In this document: piece after piece, positions 14,605-24,881 of the stretch
Layout: every line of letters starts with the position of its first letter
How positions within the stretch are numbered: position 1 is the first letter of the stretch
The notes under the pieces: model-generated
Database searches by the model: none
Seen by the model: the letters and a program-made list of their open reading frames with translations, nothing else
Told to the model about the DNA's origin: nothing
NCBI RefSeq assembly: GCF_027625995.1
Contig: NZ_CP115396.1
Coordinates: forward strand, 2,976,001 to 3,040,000
Direction of reading: 5' to 3'
DNA: 64,000 nt
Source of the DNA: Hymenobacter yonginensis
Lineage (GTDB): Bacteria > Bacteroidota > Bacteroidia > Cytophagales > Hymenobacteraceae
Made by a program: the position numbers and the translations under genes

Positions 14605-15498
14605 TTAGCGGGCCCGCTGGCCCAGCTTGGCTCCAACCGGCTCGGCCGCCTCGGTAGGGCGCAGCATGCCCAGCAAATCAGACAGTTGCTGCTTGAGCTG
14701 CTTGCGGTCGACAATAAAATCGAGGAAGCCGTGCTCCAGCACAAACTCGGCGCTCTGGAAGCCCTTCGGCAAATCCTTGCCGATGGTCTCCTTGATAACA
14801 CGCGGCCCGGCAAACCCGATGAGGGCACCCGGCTCGGCAATGTTGAAGTCGCCGAGCATGGCAAACGAGGCCGTTACACCGCCGGTGGTGGGGTCGGTGA
14901 GCAGCGAAATGTAGGGCACGCCGGCTTCGGAAAGCAGCGCCAGCTTGGCCGAGGTTTTGGCCATCTGCATCAGCGAGAAGCCGGCTTCCATCATGCGGGC
15001 GCCGCCGGAGCGCGAAATCATCAGGAAGGGCAGGCGCTGCTGGCGGGCGTAATCAATGGCGCGGGCAATCTTCTCGCCGACCACCGAGCCCATGGAGCCG
15101 CCGATGAAGCGGAAGTCCATGGCGGCTACCACTAGGCCCTGGCCGTTGGAGAGGCCGTGCGCCGTCCGGACGGCGTCGCGCAGGCCGGTCGTCTTTTCAG
15201 TAGCCACCAGGCGTTGCGGATAGGCTTTAGTATCCACGAAGTGTAGCGGGTCGCCGGAGTGCATATCGGCATCCAGCTCCGTAAACTGCCCGTCGTCGAA
15301 GAGGAAATCGAAGTATTCGGCCGCGTCAATCCGGTCGTGGTGGTTGCAGTTGCCGCAGGTGGAGAGCAGGCGCTTGTGCTCGGCCATGGTGGCCACGGTT
15401 TTGCACTCGGGACACTTGTACCACAGCCCGTCCGGCGTCTCCTTCTTTTGCTCCGTCGGCGTGACGATGCCCTTTTCTACGCGCTTAAACCAAGACAT
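14605..15498 (-). CDS. accD: Acetyl-CoA carboxylase carboxyltransferase subunit beta
   Basis: This 297-aa subunit transfers the carboxyl group from carboxybiotin to acetyl-CoA in the first step of fatty acid synthesis, as a heterotetramer with AccA. The N-terminal zinc ribbon has two CX2C pairs (KCPECKTV near residue 29 and STCGNCNHH near 48). The crotonase-like core includes [11 protein letters not shown], the oxyanion-hole region [19 protein letters not shown], and [18 protein letters not shown]. The N-terminus MSWFKR matches the family. accD lies 165 bases downstream of fbaB on the same strand. The other Acc subunits are not in this window. Confidence 0.97.
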   Translation of the reverse strand: MSWFKRVEKGIVTPTEQKKETPDGLWYKCPECKTVATMAEHKRLLSTCGNCNHHDRIDAAEYFDFLFDDGQFTELDADMHSGDPLHFVDTKAYPQRLVATEKTTGLRDAVRTAHGLSNGQGLVVAAMDFRFIGGSMGSVVGEKIARAIDYARQQRLPFLMISRSGGARMMEAGFSLMQMAKTSAKLALLSEAGVPYISLLTDPTTGGVTASFAMLGDFNIAEPGALIGFAGPRVIKETIGKDLPKGFQSAEFVLEHGFLDFIVDRKQLKQQLSDLLGMLRPTEAAEPVGAKLGQRAR

Positions 15499-15663
15499 TC
15501 TTTTTAGGTGATTAGGTGATTAGGGAATGAGGCGATGAAGCAAATAAGTAGTCAGGCTGAGAAGGTAAGCATTTATAAAGGGTTGGTGTTGTCTAACAGA
15601 TATGTTGCTGTCAGCAAGTTTCTATTCCCTTATTACCTCATCACTTAATTACTTCATAACCAC
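15499..15663. repeat. Inverted CT/AG-rich repeat spacer between fbaB and accD
   Basis: On the minus strand the spacer begins with a TGAAGTAATTAAGTGATGAGG-like run. It ends with CTTCATCGCCTCATTCCCTAATCACCTAATCACC, so its ends are imperfect inverted copies of the same word family seen at 845-882. The middle is AT-rich and may hold the accD promoter. No gene is seen. Confidence 0.5.
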
Positions 15664-16716
<1,053 letters not shown>

Positions 16717-16886
16717 GGCAGAAGGGGAAGGAAAGGGCCGCTGAAATCAGCCGTCAAATATAGGTTGAAAATCGGTTGATTGCGGGGCGGCATTGCAACA
16801 TGCAGCAGCCCCTGAGTACCTTGCCGCGGGATGGAGCGGGCCCAGAGCCCGGCCGCCCAACTCTGGCTTTTCAACCCGTGTGTTTC

Positions 16887-17897
16887 GTGAACAACTCTGT
16901 TTCTCTGCTTCCTGCGCTGGCCCTGGTGGCGGCCCTGGCACTGCCCGGCTGTGTGGCCTCCAAAAAATACGACGACCTGAAGGCCCGCCAGGCGTCCACG
17001 GAACAAGGCAAGGCCGAAGCCGAGCGCCAGCAGCGCACGGCCGTAGCCGAGCTGCGCAAAGCCACCGACGAGCTGGCCGAAATGCGCCTGCAGAACCGCC
17101 GCCTCCAGGACGACTCCACACAGACCGGCACCGCCCTGCGCCGCACCCGCCAGCTCTACACCCAGCTCACCGACAGCTACGACAAGCTGCTGAAAAACTC
17201 CGACCGGGAGCTGGCCAACAAGTCGTCGGACTACAACAAGGTGGCCCAGGACCTGGCGCGCCGCGAGGCCGAGCTGGGCGAGCTGGACGCCGGCCTGCGC
17301 CGCAGCCGCGCCGACATCGACAAGCTCAACGCCGACCTGAAAACCCGCGAAGCCCGCTTGGCGGAGCTGCAGAAAGCCCTAGCCGAAAAAGACAAAGCCG
17401 TGAACGACCTGCGCGCCAGCGTCACGAACGCGCTGCGCGGCTTCCAGGGCACCGATTTGCAGGTGCAGATGAAGGACGGCAAGGTGTACGTGTCGCTGTC
17501 GGAACAGCTGCTGTTCAAGTCGGGCTCGACGAAGGTGGACCCCAAGGGCCAGGAGGCGCTCAAGCAGCTGGCCACCGTGCTGCAGCAGCAACCCGACGTG
17601 AACGTGGTGGTGGAAGGCCACACCGACAACGTGCCGTTCAGCCGCCCAGCCGGCGCCATGCAGGACAACTGGGATTTAAGCGTACTGCGGGCCACCGAAA
17701 TTGCGCGGCTACTGGCCGCGGGCGGCGTGCCGCCGCAGCGCGTTACGGCCTCAGGCCGCAGCCAGTACGTGCCCGTGGCCGCCAACGACTCGCCCCAGAA
17801 CAAGGCCCTCAACCGCCGCACCGAAATCATCCTGACGCCCAAGCTCAACGAGCTGCTGAAGATTCTGGACTCGAACTCGACGACGGGCGGCAAATAA
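16887..17897 (+). CDS. OmpA-family lipoprotein with coiled-coil spacer
   Basis: This 336-aa protein probably starts at GTG 16887, which places a lipoprotein signal (LLPALALVAALALPGC) at the N-terminus; the ATG at 16776 would add 37 residues and bury the signal. A long coiled coil follows the lipidated cysteine (about 25-190, rich in Glu, Arg, Lys, Leu and Ala, for example QNRRLQDDSTQTGTALRRT). The C-terminal OmpA domain carries VVVEGHTDNVPFSRPAGAMQ, WDLSVLRATEIARLL and NRRTEIIL. It probably spans the periplasm to bind peptidoglycan. The divergent neighbour is fbaB, and its terminator lies at 17944. Confidence 0.88.
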   Translation: MNNSVSLLPALALVAALALPGCVASKKYDDLKARQASTEQGKAEAERQQRTAVAELRKATDELAEMRLQNRRLQDDSTQTGTALRRTRQLYTQLTDSYDKLLKNSDRELANKSSDYNKVAQDLARREAELGELDAGLRRSRADIDKLNADLKTREARLAELQKALAEKDKAVNDLRASVTNALRGFQGTDLQVQMKDGKVYVSLSEQLLFKSGSTKVDPKGQEALKQLATVLQQQPDVNVVVEGHTDNVPFSRPAGAMQDNWDLSVLRATEIARLLAAGGVPPQRVTASGRSQYVPVAANDSPQNKALNRRTEIILTPKLNELLKILDSNSTTGGK

Positions 17898-17943
17898 ATA
17901 CCGGCGGGGTTGTTTCCTATTCCTCACTCTATCAACTACTTTC

Positions 17944-17971
17944 AAAGGGCAGCCGCTAGCGGCTGCCCTTT
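17944..17971. terminator. Terminator after the OmpA-family lipoprotein gene
   Basis: A perfect 12-bp stem, AAAGGGCAGCCG with CGGCTGCCCTTT, around CTAG, is followed by T-rich sequence (TATTGTTTTT). Confidence 0.85.
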
Positions 17972-18001
17972 ATTGTTTTTCATCCTTATCCCCTCTTCGT
18001 T

Positions 18002-19543
18002 ATGCGCATACATTTCCGCATCTGCTTTATCCTACTGAGCATCTTACTGCTGGCCAGCGCGCCGGGCGCCCACGCCAGCCACGTGCTGGGCGGCGACCTT
18101 GACTACAGCTACATTCCCGGCTCGGCTTCGCAGTACCGCATTACGGCGCGGCTGTACAGCAACCCAGCCGATGCAGGTGCCATGTTTCCCGACCCCACGA
18201 GCCTGTCTTTGTTCGGTTCGCAAAATGGGTGTACCAGCACTTCAGCCAACAATTTTCAGTTGGTGGTGCCCCGCATGCAGCTCACGCGCCGGGCACTGGG
18301 GTGTGCGGTCAATGGGCGCAGCTACAACATCAGCCAATATGAAGCCACCGTGACGCTGCCGCCGGGCCAATGGACGCTCAAGGCCATCGAGGAGCTGCGC
18401 TCGGGTGGCATGCTAAACCTGCTTGATAGCGGCACACAGGGCTTTTACATAACGGCCTACCTTGACAACTCCAGCGGCCTAATCAACAACTCGCCGCGCT
18501 TCACCTCCTTTACGCTGCCCTACGTGTGCGGCAGCCAGCCAAACCGCTACAGCTTCAGCACCTTCGAGCCTGACGGCGACTCGCTGGTGTACCGCTCCGT
18601 GCAGCCGCTGGCTAGCACCCTAACAGAACAGGGCTGCGGCAATACCATTCCGTACACCAGCTACAGCGCCGGGCAGTTTCAGGACCCTGTCAGCGGGCAG
18701 ACGGCGACGTACCCGGCCGGGCAGTTCACGGCGGGGTTTCCGCTGCTGTCGTTTCGGGCTATCAACGGGGTGGCGGTACCGCAGTTCGAGCTGAACGCAG
18801 CCAACGGCGACCTGCAAACCACCCCCGTAACGGTACGTGGCTTCAACACCGTGGCCGTGCAGGTAGACGAGTACCGCCGTGTGAATGGCACCTGGAGGCG
18901 CATCGGCAGCGTAATGCGCGACGTAGTATACTCCGTGTTTGATGCGGGTGGCAACCGCAACCCCGGCTTCACGGGCCTGCAGATTGGCGGCACCAGCCAG
19001 CCCCTCGACCAGACCATCGTGGTGCAGCGCGGCCAGCAAGTGGCGCTGACGCTCACGGCCGCCGACCCCGACGCGGGACAGGCCGTGCAGATCAGCAGCG
19101 ACGTGGCGGCCGTTATTCCCGGGGCTTCTTTCCAGCTGCAGGGCGCCAGCCAGGCCGTGCTGAGCTGGCAAGTACCGGCCACGCTGCCGGCAGGCCGCTA
19201 CTCCTTCACCGTGACGGTGGCCGACAACAACTGCCCGACCAACGGCTCGGAAGTGCGGACTATCAATTTCCGGGTTTCGGCGCCGGCTTTGGCTACGGCC
19301 AGCACCCGGGCCCGGGTGCTGGCGGCTTACCCGATGCCGTTCCGCAGCCAGGTGCAGTTTCAGCTCCCCACGCCCGGCGTGCAGCCTGTGTACGTCACCG
19401 ATGGCCTGGGCCGGCTGATAGCCACGCTGCAAAGCCGCCCCGATGGCACCGTGGCCTGGGCGCCGGCGGCCAGCGTAGCTCCGGGCGCCTATTTTGCCCG
19501 GCCGGTTTCAGGCGAAGCGGTATTCCGGCTGCTGCGCGAATAA
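18002..19543 (+). CDS. Secreted protein with T9SS-type C-terminal sorting domain
   Basis: This 513-aa protein has a signal peptide (residues 1-25, PGAHA). Its mature N-terminus, SHVLGGDLDYSYIPGSASQYRI, is typical of large secreted or gliding-associated Bacteroidota proteins. The middle part has several beta-rich stretches, including a cadherin/PKD-like TLTAADPDAGQAVQISSD segment. The C-terminal ~75 residues (AYPMPFRSQVQFQLP to GAYFARPVSGEAVFRLL) match a type A type IX secretion sorting domain. The protein is therefore probably exported by T9SS to the cell surface. Its biochemical role is unknown. The next gene converges on it. Confidence 0.82.
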   Translation: MRIHFRICFILLSILLLASAPGAHASHVLGGDLDYSYIPGSASQYRITARLYSNPADAGAMFPDPTSLSLFGSQNGCTSTSANNFQLVVPRMQLTRRALGCAVNGRSYNISQYEATVTLPPGQWTLKAIEELRSGGMLNLLDSGTQGFYITAYLDNSSGLINNSPRFTSFTLPYVCGSQPNRYSFSTFEPDGDSLVYRSVQPLASTLTEQGCGNTIPYTSYSAGQFQDPVSGQTATYPAGQFTAGFPLLSFRAINGVAVPQFELNAANGDLQTTPVTVRGFNTVAVQVDEYRRVNGTWRRIGSVMRDVVYSVFDAGGNRNPGFTGLQIGGTSQPLDQTIVVQRGQQVALTLTAADPDAGQAVQISSDVAAVIPGASFQLQGASQAVLSWQVPATLPAGRYSFTVTVADNNCPTNGSEVRTINFRVSAPALATASTRARVLAAYPMPFRSQVQFQLPTPGVQPVYVTDGLGRLIATLQSRPDGTVAWAPAASVAPGAYFARPVSGEAVFRLLRE

Positions 19544-19555
19544 CATTTTGTCTCC

Positions 19556-19601
19556 ACAGATTACGGGGCGGTTTCCTGACGGAGGCCGCCCCATAGTCTG
19601 T
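19556..19601. terminator. Bidirectional terminator between convergent secreted-protein genes
   Basis: ACAGA (19556-19560) pairs with TCTGT (19597-19601), with an inner GGGGCGG/CCGCCCC stem. The structure lies between two convergent stop codons. It lacks a strong T-run. Confidence 0.6.
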
Positions 19602-19613
19602 GCAGGCGAGCTG

Positions 19614-22600
19614 CTAGCGTATCAGCCGGAATTGAGTTGGTCGGCCGGGGCCTGTAATCCGAAGAAAGTAGACGCCGGCTTGTAACGGGAGCTGAGACAC
19701 ATCCAGCTCGGCCCTTTTGCTGCCTGGTGCCAACTGCAGTTCCCCCTGCCCCACGGTACGGCCCAGGGGAGCAAGCAGGCTGTATTGCACCACAGGCCCG
19801 GGCGCAGCCGGGAAGTTCAGCGTATAGCGACCTGATGGTGAAGGGTTGGGATATAGCGTAACCTGAGGCACGGCAGTAGCAGGTGTTGCCAAGGCCGTTT
19901 GCGGCCGGGGCACCGCGCCCGTCCCGCGCCAGACTTCCAAGCCCGACAGGTTCACGGTGCCGCCCGTGCTGGTCAGCGCCAGCGTACCGGCCGCCGTCAC
20001 GCTTACATCATACGGCCCGAGCTTGGCCCAGGTGCCGGCCGAACCGCTGTTGTAGTTGGCCTCAACTGGCAGCCCGTTCAAACTCAGCGAAAATACTTCC
20101 GGGTTATTGTCTTCCCAGACGTAGGCCCACACCCGATACTGGCCGGCCGGCACGCCGCTGAGCGTGGCCGTCAGCCCGGTTACCTTCCAAGCCGAGCTGC
20201 GGATCATGCTCGTGCGCGGCGCGTCGGTGGCTGGCACCAGCGGCACAGCGGTGGTGCTAAAGGTGGCGCCGTTGGTGGCGAAGCCCGGGGCCGTGCCGCC
20301 TTCCCAAGCGTTGCCGTCCAGGCTCACGGCCGCCCCGCCCACGTTGATGGCCCGGTAGAAGGCATAGCTCGTACCACCGCTGGCGTTGACCTGCACGCTC
20401 ACCTGGTCGGGTGTGCTGCTGGCTCCACCGTTGTCAGTGACCACCAGACTGAACACGTACGTGCCCGCTACCAGCCCACTCACCGTAGGCTGAGCGGCAG
20501 CCAGCGAGGAAAATGCGGCTGTATTTGGTCCGCTAACCTGGCTCCAGGTATAGGTGTTGATGGTGCCGTCCGGATCGGTGCCGCTGCCTAGTAGTTGCGC
20601 TGTGCTAGTCGGCAGGGTCAGGGTTTGATCCGGACCAGCATTGGCCGCGGGCGGCTGGTTGGTGGGTGGCGTACTCGTGCTACGCCAGACTTCCAAGCCC
20701 GACAGGTTCACGGTGCCGCCCGTGCTGGTCAGTGCCAGCGTACCGGCCGCCGTCACGCTTACATCATACGGCCCGAGCTTGGCCCAGGTGCCGGCCGAAC
20801 CGCTGTTGTAGTTGGCCTCAACTGGCAGCCCGTTCAAACTCAGCGAAAATACTTCCGGGTTATTGTCTTCCCAGACGTAGGCCCACACCCGATACTGGCC
20901 GGCCGGCACGCCGCTGAGCGTGGCCGTCAGCCCGGTTACCTTCCAAGCCGAGCTGCGGATCATGCTCGTGCGCGGCGCGTCGGTGGCTGGCACCAGCGGC
21001 ACAGCGGTGGTGCTAAAGGTGGCGCCGTTGGTGGCGAAGCCCGGGGCCGTGCCGCCTTCCCAAGCGTTGCCGTCCAGGCTCACGGCCGCCCCGCCCACGT
21101 TGATGGCCCGGTAGAAGGCATAGCTCGTACCACCGCTGGCGTTGACCTGCACGCTCACCTGGTCGGGTGTGCTGCTGGCTCCACCGTTGTCAGTGACCAC
21201 CAGACTGAACACGTACGTGCCCGCTACCAGCCCACTCACCGTAGGCTGAGCGGCAGCCAGCGAGGAAAATGCGGCTGTATTTGGTCCGCTAACCTGGCTC
21301 CAGGTATAGGTGTTGATGGTGCCGTCCGGATCGGTGCCGCTGCCTAGTAGTTGCGCTGTGCTAGTCGGCAGGGTCAGGGTTTGATCCGGACCAGCATTGG
21401 CCGCGGGCGGCTGGTTGGTGGGTGGCGTACTCGTGCTACGCCAGACTTCCAAGCCCGACAGGTTCACGGTGCCGCCCGTGCTGGTCAGTGCCAGCGTACC
21501 GGCCGCCGTCACGCTTACATCATACGGCCCGAGCTTGGCCCAGGTGCCGGCCGAACCGCTGTTGTAGTTGGCCTCAACTGGCAGCCCGTTCAAACTCAGC
21601 GAAAATACTTCCGGGTTATTGTCTTCCCAGACGTAGGCCCACACCCGATACTGGCCGGCCGGCACGCCGCTGAGCGTGGCCGTCAGCCCGGTTACCTTCC
21701 AAGCCGAGCTGCGGATCATGCTCGTGCGCGGCGCGTCGGTGGCTGGCACCAGCGGCACAGCGGTGGTGCTAAAGGTGGCGCCGTTGGTGGCGAAGCCCGG
21801 GGCCGTGCCACCTTCCCAGGCATTGCCATCCAGGCTCACAGCCGTCCCGCCCACATTGATGGCCCGGTAAAAGGCGTAGGTAGGCGCCGTGCTGCAATCC
21901 GGGTTCAGGCGTATTTCCCGGGTGGTGGCCAAGCCCGCCGCGTCCGTTACGGTCAGTACCACGCGGTAGTAATAGGTTTCGGCGCCGCAGCCTACCGGGG
22001 TGGTCGTGAGGCTGCCTTCGGTGGTAGTCTGGATAGGCTCAGGATGCTCGTGGTCGGCGTGGTGCAGGAAGCTCTGCCATTGGTAGCTCAGTTGGGCCGG
22101 GCTGTGCTCCTGGTCCGTGACAGTGGCGCGCAGCACAAAGCTGGTCTGGCTGGCAATGGAGTACAGCGTATTCGGGGCCGGGCTGGTAATCGTGACCTGC
22201 GGCGGCGTATTGTTGGCTGAAATCAGCAGCGTGGCCTGGCCGGTCTGGCCCTGCGGGTCCGTCACGGTCAGCCGGACGGTGTACGCCGTGGGAGCCGTGG
22301 TAGGCGTCACGAAGCTATGCGTGGGGCTGGCCACCGTGCTGGTGGTGCCATCACCAAAATCCCACCGATACGTGAGAGCCTGGTTTTCGGGGTCGGTGGA
22401 GGCCGTGCCGGTAAACTGTACGCTCAGCGGACTTGCCCCAAAGCTCAGGTTAGAGCTGGCCACGGCCACCGGCGGCTGGTTGACAGGGCTATAGGTGACT
22501 TTGCGGATTTCGGAAGGAAAGTTGACGTAGTATAGGCCGGGCGTGGTGGGGTGTACCGCCAGGTAGACCGGCACGGCATCAGCCGAAACAAAATCACGCA

Positions 22601-24056
22601 CGGCGGACGGAGTGTTCGTTCCGCTCACCGTCATATTGCGAATCCAGCCTCCGGAGTAGTCGCCGAAAAAGTAGGTATTTTGATACTGCGCCGGAAAATC
22701 GGTGTACGGATAAAACACGCCGCCTACGCTGGCGCTGCCGCCAAACTGTGGCCCCGAAACCGGCGAGCCAGCTGCTCCGATATTGACGACGCCCGGCGTG
22801 GAGCCGCTGAAGATCCCCGTGCGCGAAGGCCCGGTATCGTGGTGCCAGTCGATGAGTGGGCGCGTATGCACAAAGGTGGGAATCGAGGCCGGAATAGCCT
22901 GCCCCCCGCAGGAATTGGTGAAGGTGGCCGTACCGCTAGGCGTGGCCTGTACCAGCAGGTTTTTGAAGTAGAAATATTGCTGCGTACAGCCGTTGACGCC
23001 ATACTGCGGGTTGGGGGCGTAGAAATTGTACTGATTGGGGCCCTGATACGTGGTATTGGGCTCCAGCCCTTCAAAAAGCGGCCAGCCCATATTCTGCCGG
23101 GCCTGGCTCACAACGTCCACTTCCTCCCAGGTGAAATAGCCCACGTCGCCGACGTAGAGCGTACCGGGGTTGCCGTCAGCCGGGTTGGTGCTGCCGGTGC
23201 CGGGCTTGCGCGTCATCCGAAACGGGTTGCGGAAGCCCAGCGCCCACACCTTGGAGCGGGGCGCCTGCGGATCGGCCGCAACATAGTAGGGGTTGCTGGG
23301 CACGCCGGCCCCGGTTTCGGGGTCGAGGCGCAGAATCTTGCCGTTCAAACAGTCGATGGCCTGCGCCCGGAAGGCGCCCACGTTGTCTTTGCTGGTCATC
23401 ATGCCATCGGCCAGGGCCTGGGCGTAATAGGTGTTGGGGTTGCTGCCATAGTCGTTGTCGGAGCCGTGGGCGCCGTCGCCTACCGACGCCAGCAGCGTAC
23501 CATCGGCCCCGAAAACCAGGCTTCCGGCGCTGTGGCTGCGCTCCAGGCAGATGACGCCCGTTGATTTGGTGGCCCCCAGCAGAATCTTGCGGCTGGCTAG
23601 GTTCACGCTGTACTGGGTGCCGCTACGCGTGGCTGTGTAGCGCGTGAGCCGGCTGATACTGGCGCTGAAATAATCGTTGGCCGTGGCGCTATAAGCCGGC
23701 GTCCCGAAGTTCATCAGATAATGCCGATCAACGAGGTAGAACAGGTAGAAATAGCCGTTGGTCTCGAACTGTGGGTGCAGCGCAAAGCCCAGCAGGCCGT
23801 GGTCGTTCCAGGCCCCTACTTCCGGGCTGATATCTAGCAGCAGCGCCCGCTGGCCGTTGTTGACCACCCATACCTTGCCCCCTCGCTCCCACACAAACAT
23901 GTGGCTGCCGCTGGCATTGAACGTAAGCCCAACGGCCTCATTCCACTGATCGGAAACAAGCGTGGAGACGAAGCCCGCAGGCGGCGCCTGTGCACGCACC
24001 GGCGGCACCAAGGCCAGGAGCAGCAGGCATAGCAGTAGGTAGAGAAACTTGCGCAT
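19614..24056 (-). CDS. Secreted PQQ-type sugar dehydrogenase with PKD domains, triplicated carbohydrate-binding-like domain and T9SS tail
   Basis: This 1480-aa protein starts at ATG 24056 with a signal peptide (MRKFLYLLLCLLLLALVPPVRAQ). The N-terminal ~500 residues fit the glucose/sorbosone dehydrogenase beta-propeller: LLGFALHPQFETNGYFYLFYL, DGTLLASVGDGAHGSDNDY, KILRLDPETG, VWALGFRNPFRMT and GDVGYFTWEEVDV. A PKD domain follows (QALTYRWDFGDGTTST). Three copies of a YAFYRAINVGG-starting beta-domain then alternate with two PKD-like domains (YTWSQVSGPNTAAF). The last ~75 residues are a T9SS type A sorting tail (TLYPNPSPSGRYTLNF). It is probably a surface-exposed oxidoreductase that binds glycans or debris. 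The repeats are near-identical at the DNA level. Confidence 0.88.
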   Translation of the reverse strand: MRKFLYLLLCLLLLALVPPVRAQAPPAGFVSTLVSDQWNEAVGLTFNASGSHMFVWERGGKVWVVNNGQRALLLDISPEVGAWNDHGLLGFALHPQFETNGYFYLFYLVDRHYLMNFGTPAYSATANDYFSASISRLTRYTATRSGTQYSVNLASRKILLGATKSTGVICLERSHSAGSLVFGADGTLLASVGDGAHGSDNDYGSNPNTYYAQALADGMMTSKDNVGAFRAQAIDCLNGKILRLDPETGAGVPSNPYYVAADPQAPRSKVWALGFRNPFRMTRKPGTGSTNPADGNPGTLYVGDVGYFTWEEVDVVSQARQNMGWPLFEGLEPNTTYQGPNQYNFYAPNPQYGVNGCTQQYFYFKNLLVQATPSGTATFTNSCGGQAIPASIPTFVHTRPLIDWHHDTGPSRTGIFSGSTPGVVNIGAAGSPVSGPQFGGSASVGGVFYPYTDFPAQYQNTYFFGDYSGGWIRNMTVSGTNTPSAVRDFVSADAVPVYLAVHPTTPGLYYVNFPSEIRKVTYSPVNQPPVAVASSNLSFGASPLSVQFTGTASTDPENQALTYRWDFGDGTTSTVASPTHSFVTPTTAPTAYTVRLTVTDPQGQTGQATLLISANNTPPQVTITSPAPNTLYSIASQTSFVLRATVTDQEHSPAQLSYQWQSFLHHADHEHPEPIQTTTEGSLTTTPVGCGAETYYYRVVLTVTDAAGLATTREIRLNPDCSTAPTYAFYRAINVGGTAVSLDGNAWEGGTAPGFATNGATFSTTAVPLVPATDAPRTSMIRSSAWKVTGLTATLSGVPAGQYRVWAYVWEDNNPEVFSLSLNGLPVEANYNSGSAGTWAKLGPYDVSVTAAGTLALTSTGGTVNLSGLEVWRSTSTPPTNQPPAANAGPDQTLTLPTSTAQLLGSGTDPDGTINTYTWSQVSGPNTAAFSSLAAAQPTVSGLVAGTYVFSLVVTDNGGASSTPDQVSVQVNASGGTSYAFYRAINVGGAAVSLDGNAWEGGTAPGFATNGATFSTTAVPLVPATDAPRTSMIRSSAWKVTGLTATLSGVPAGQYRVWAYVWEDNNPEVFSLSLNGLPVEANYNSGSAGTWAKLGPYDVSVTAAGTLALTSTGGTVNLSGLEVWRSTSTPPTNQPPAANAGPDQTLTLPTSTAQLLGSGTDPDGTINTYTWSQVSGPNTAAFSSLAAAQPTVSGLVAGTYVFSLVVTDNGGASSTPDQVSVQVNASGGTSYAFYRAINVGGAAVSLDGNAWEGGTAPGFATNGATFSTTAVPLVPATDAPRTSMIRSSAWKVTGLTATLSGVPAGQYRVWAYVWEDNNPEVFSLSLNGLPVEANYNSGSAGTWAKLGPYDVSVTAAGTLALTSTGGTVNLSGLEVWRGTGAVPRPQTALATPATAVPQVTLYPNPSPSGRYTLNFPAAPGPVVQYSLLAPLGRTVGQGELQLAPGSKRAELDVSQLPLQAGVYFLRITGPGRPTQFRLIR
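19928..21870 (-). repeat. Near-identical 756-bp tandem repeats within the sugar dehydrogenase gene
   Basis: The same sequence recurs at exactly 756-base spacing (for example AGACTTCCAAGCCCGACAGG at 19931, 20687 and 21443). Units 1 and 2 are full 252-codon units, each a carbohydrate-binding-like domain plus a PKD-like domain. The third copy is partial, lacks the PKD half and diverges slightly near 21808-21870. Only scattered single-base differences separate the copies, which implies recent duplication or gene conversion. Confidence 0.95.
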
Positions 24057-24881
24057 GGTAGCAGAAAAGTGATTTGGGCGTAGCATAGCCAGCAGACGGC
24101 TACAGGCAGACGACACAGCAGATGTGCACAGAGCAGAAACTCAGACCGGCGGGCAGACAGGCGCACAACTGACAGGCGCTGCTGCGCGGAGCCAATCGGC
24201 ACTGATGGCCTGGGACTAAAACGGTGGAAAAAGCGCTGTTCGGGGCGAAGCAGCTAGAACCGGCAGGTGAGCGGTGCTGGCTAGCTTGAATGAAGGACAA
24301 CCACTGCACAGCAGGTGGCAGCTCATAGGATGGTGTAATTCTATCACGCACAAACCGCCTATAGCGGCTTGCCTACCGGAATATCCCCACGGTACTTCCG
24401 GCCAACTCAACAATTCTCAGCACGCTGGCTGCAACTACGAGACAGATGAAATTTACAATAATTATTCAAATAAATAATATGATTTAATGAATATTAAATC
24501 ATCAAAAATACTCTTCCCACATATTCATGTGGCTTTTTAGTCAACTCAAAATGCCAGTCTACTTGGCGCTGTGGCTGGTGCGGCTGCCTTGCTCTGTCGC
24601 AGATCAGTAGAATAGGAAACCAGCACGCTATTCTTTTTTGGCAGAATCCGCGCTACCCTTGGCCGGCTAAAGGCGTCGCTCTTTTACTTCTGAATTCTGG
24701 CAGTAACCTGCACCGAGGACTGAAAAATAGGGTGAATCTATCATTGATATAAAGTCAAAAAAACACTGCTCTTTACTGTGTTTTCACACATTTAGGCCGC
24801 TGAATGATATCTGGCATAAAGTCTAAAAACTATGAAGGATGGTTAGGCTATATGTGAGCAGCACGGCACCTTTCCAACGTC
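24057..24881. other. 825-base spacer upstream of the putative lipid cluster
   Basis: No convincing gene is seen. The part at 24430-24560 is strongly AT-rich and includes a perfect inverted repeat (GATTTAAT-GAAT-ATTAAATC at 24481-24500) and a terminator-like hairpin at 24517-24538. The word ATAAAGTC occurs at 24749-24756 and again at 24816-24823, about 65 bases before the ligand-activating enzyme's start, and may be an operator. An AACAC/GTGTT hairpin lies between the two copies. No exact TAnnTTTG box was found near the start. Confidence 0.6.
24517..24538 (+). terminator. Terminator-like hairpin in AT-rich spacer
   Basis: CCACAT (24517-24522) pairs with ATGTGG (24527-24532) around ATTC, and is followed by CTTTTT. 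No gene upstream on the plus strand is evident. Confidence 0.45.

Noticed and set aside
19899-22220. Plus-strand open frames of about 230-290 codons repeated three times
   Set aside because: They are the antisense of the 756-bp repeats and have no independent support.
22551-23564. 337-codon open frame antisense to the sugar dehydrogenase gene
   Set aside because: It lies wholly inside a well-supported minus-strand gene and its translation looks non-protein-like.
24274-24477. 67-codon frame in the spacer before the lipid cluster
   Set aside because: No ribosome-binding site, no domain and an AT-rich end; most likely chance.
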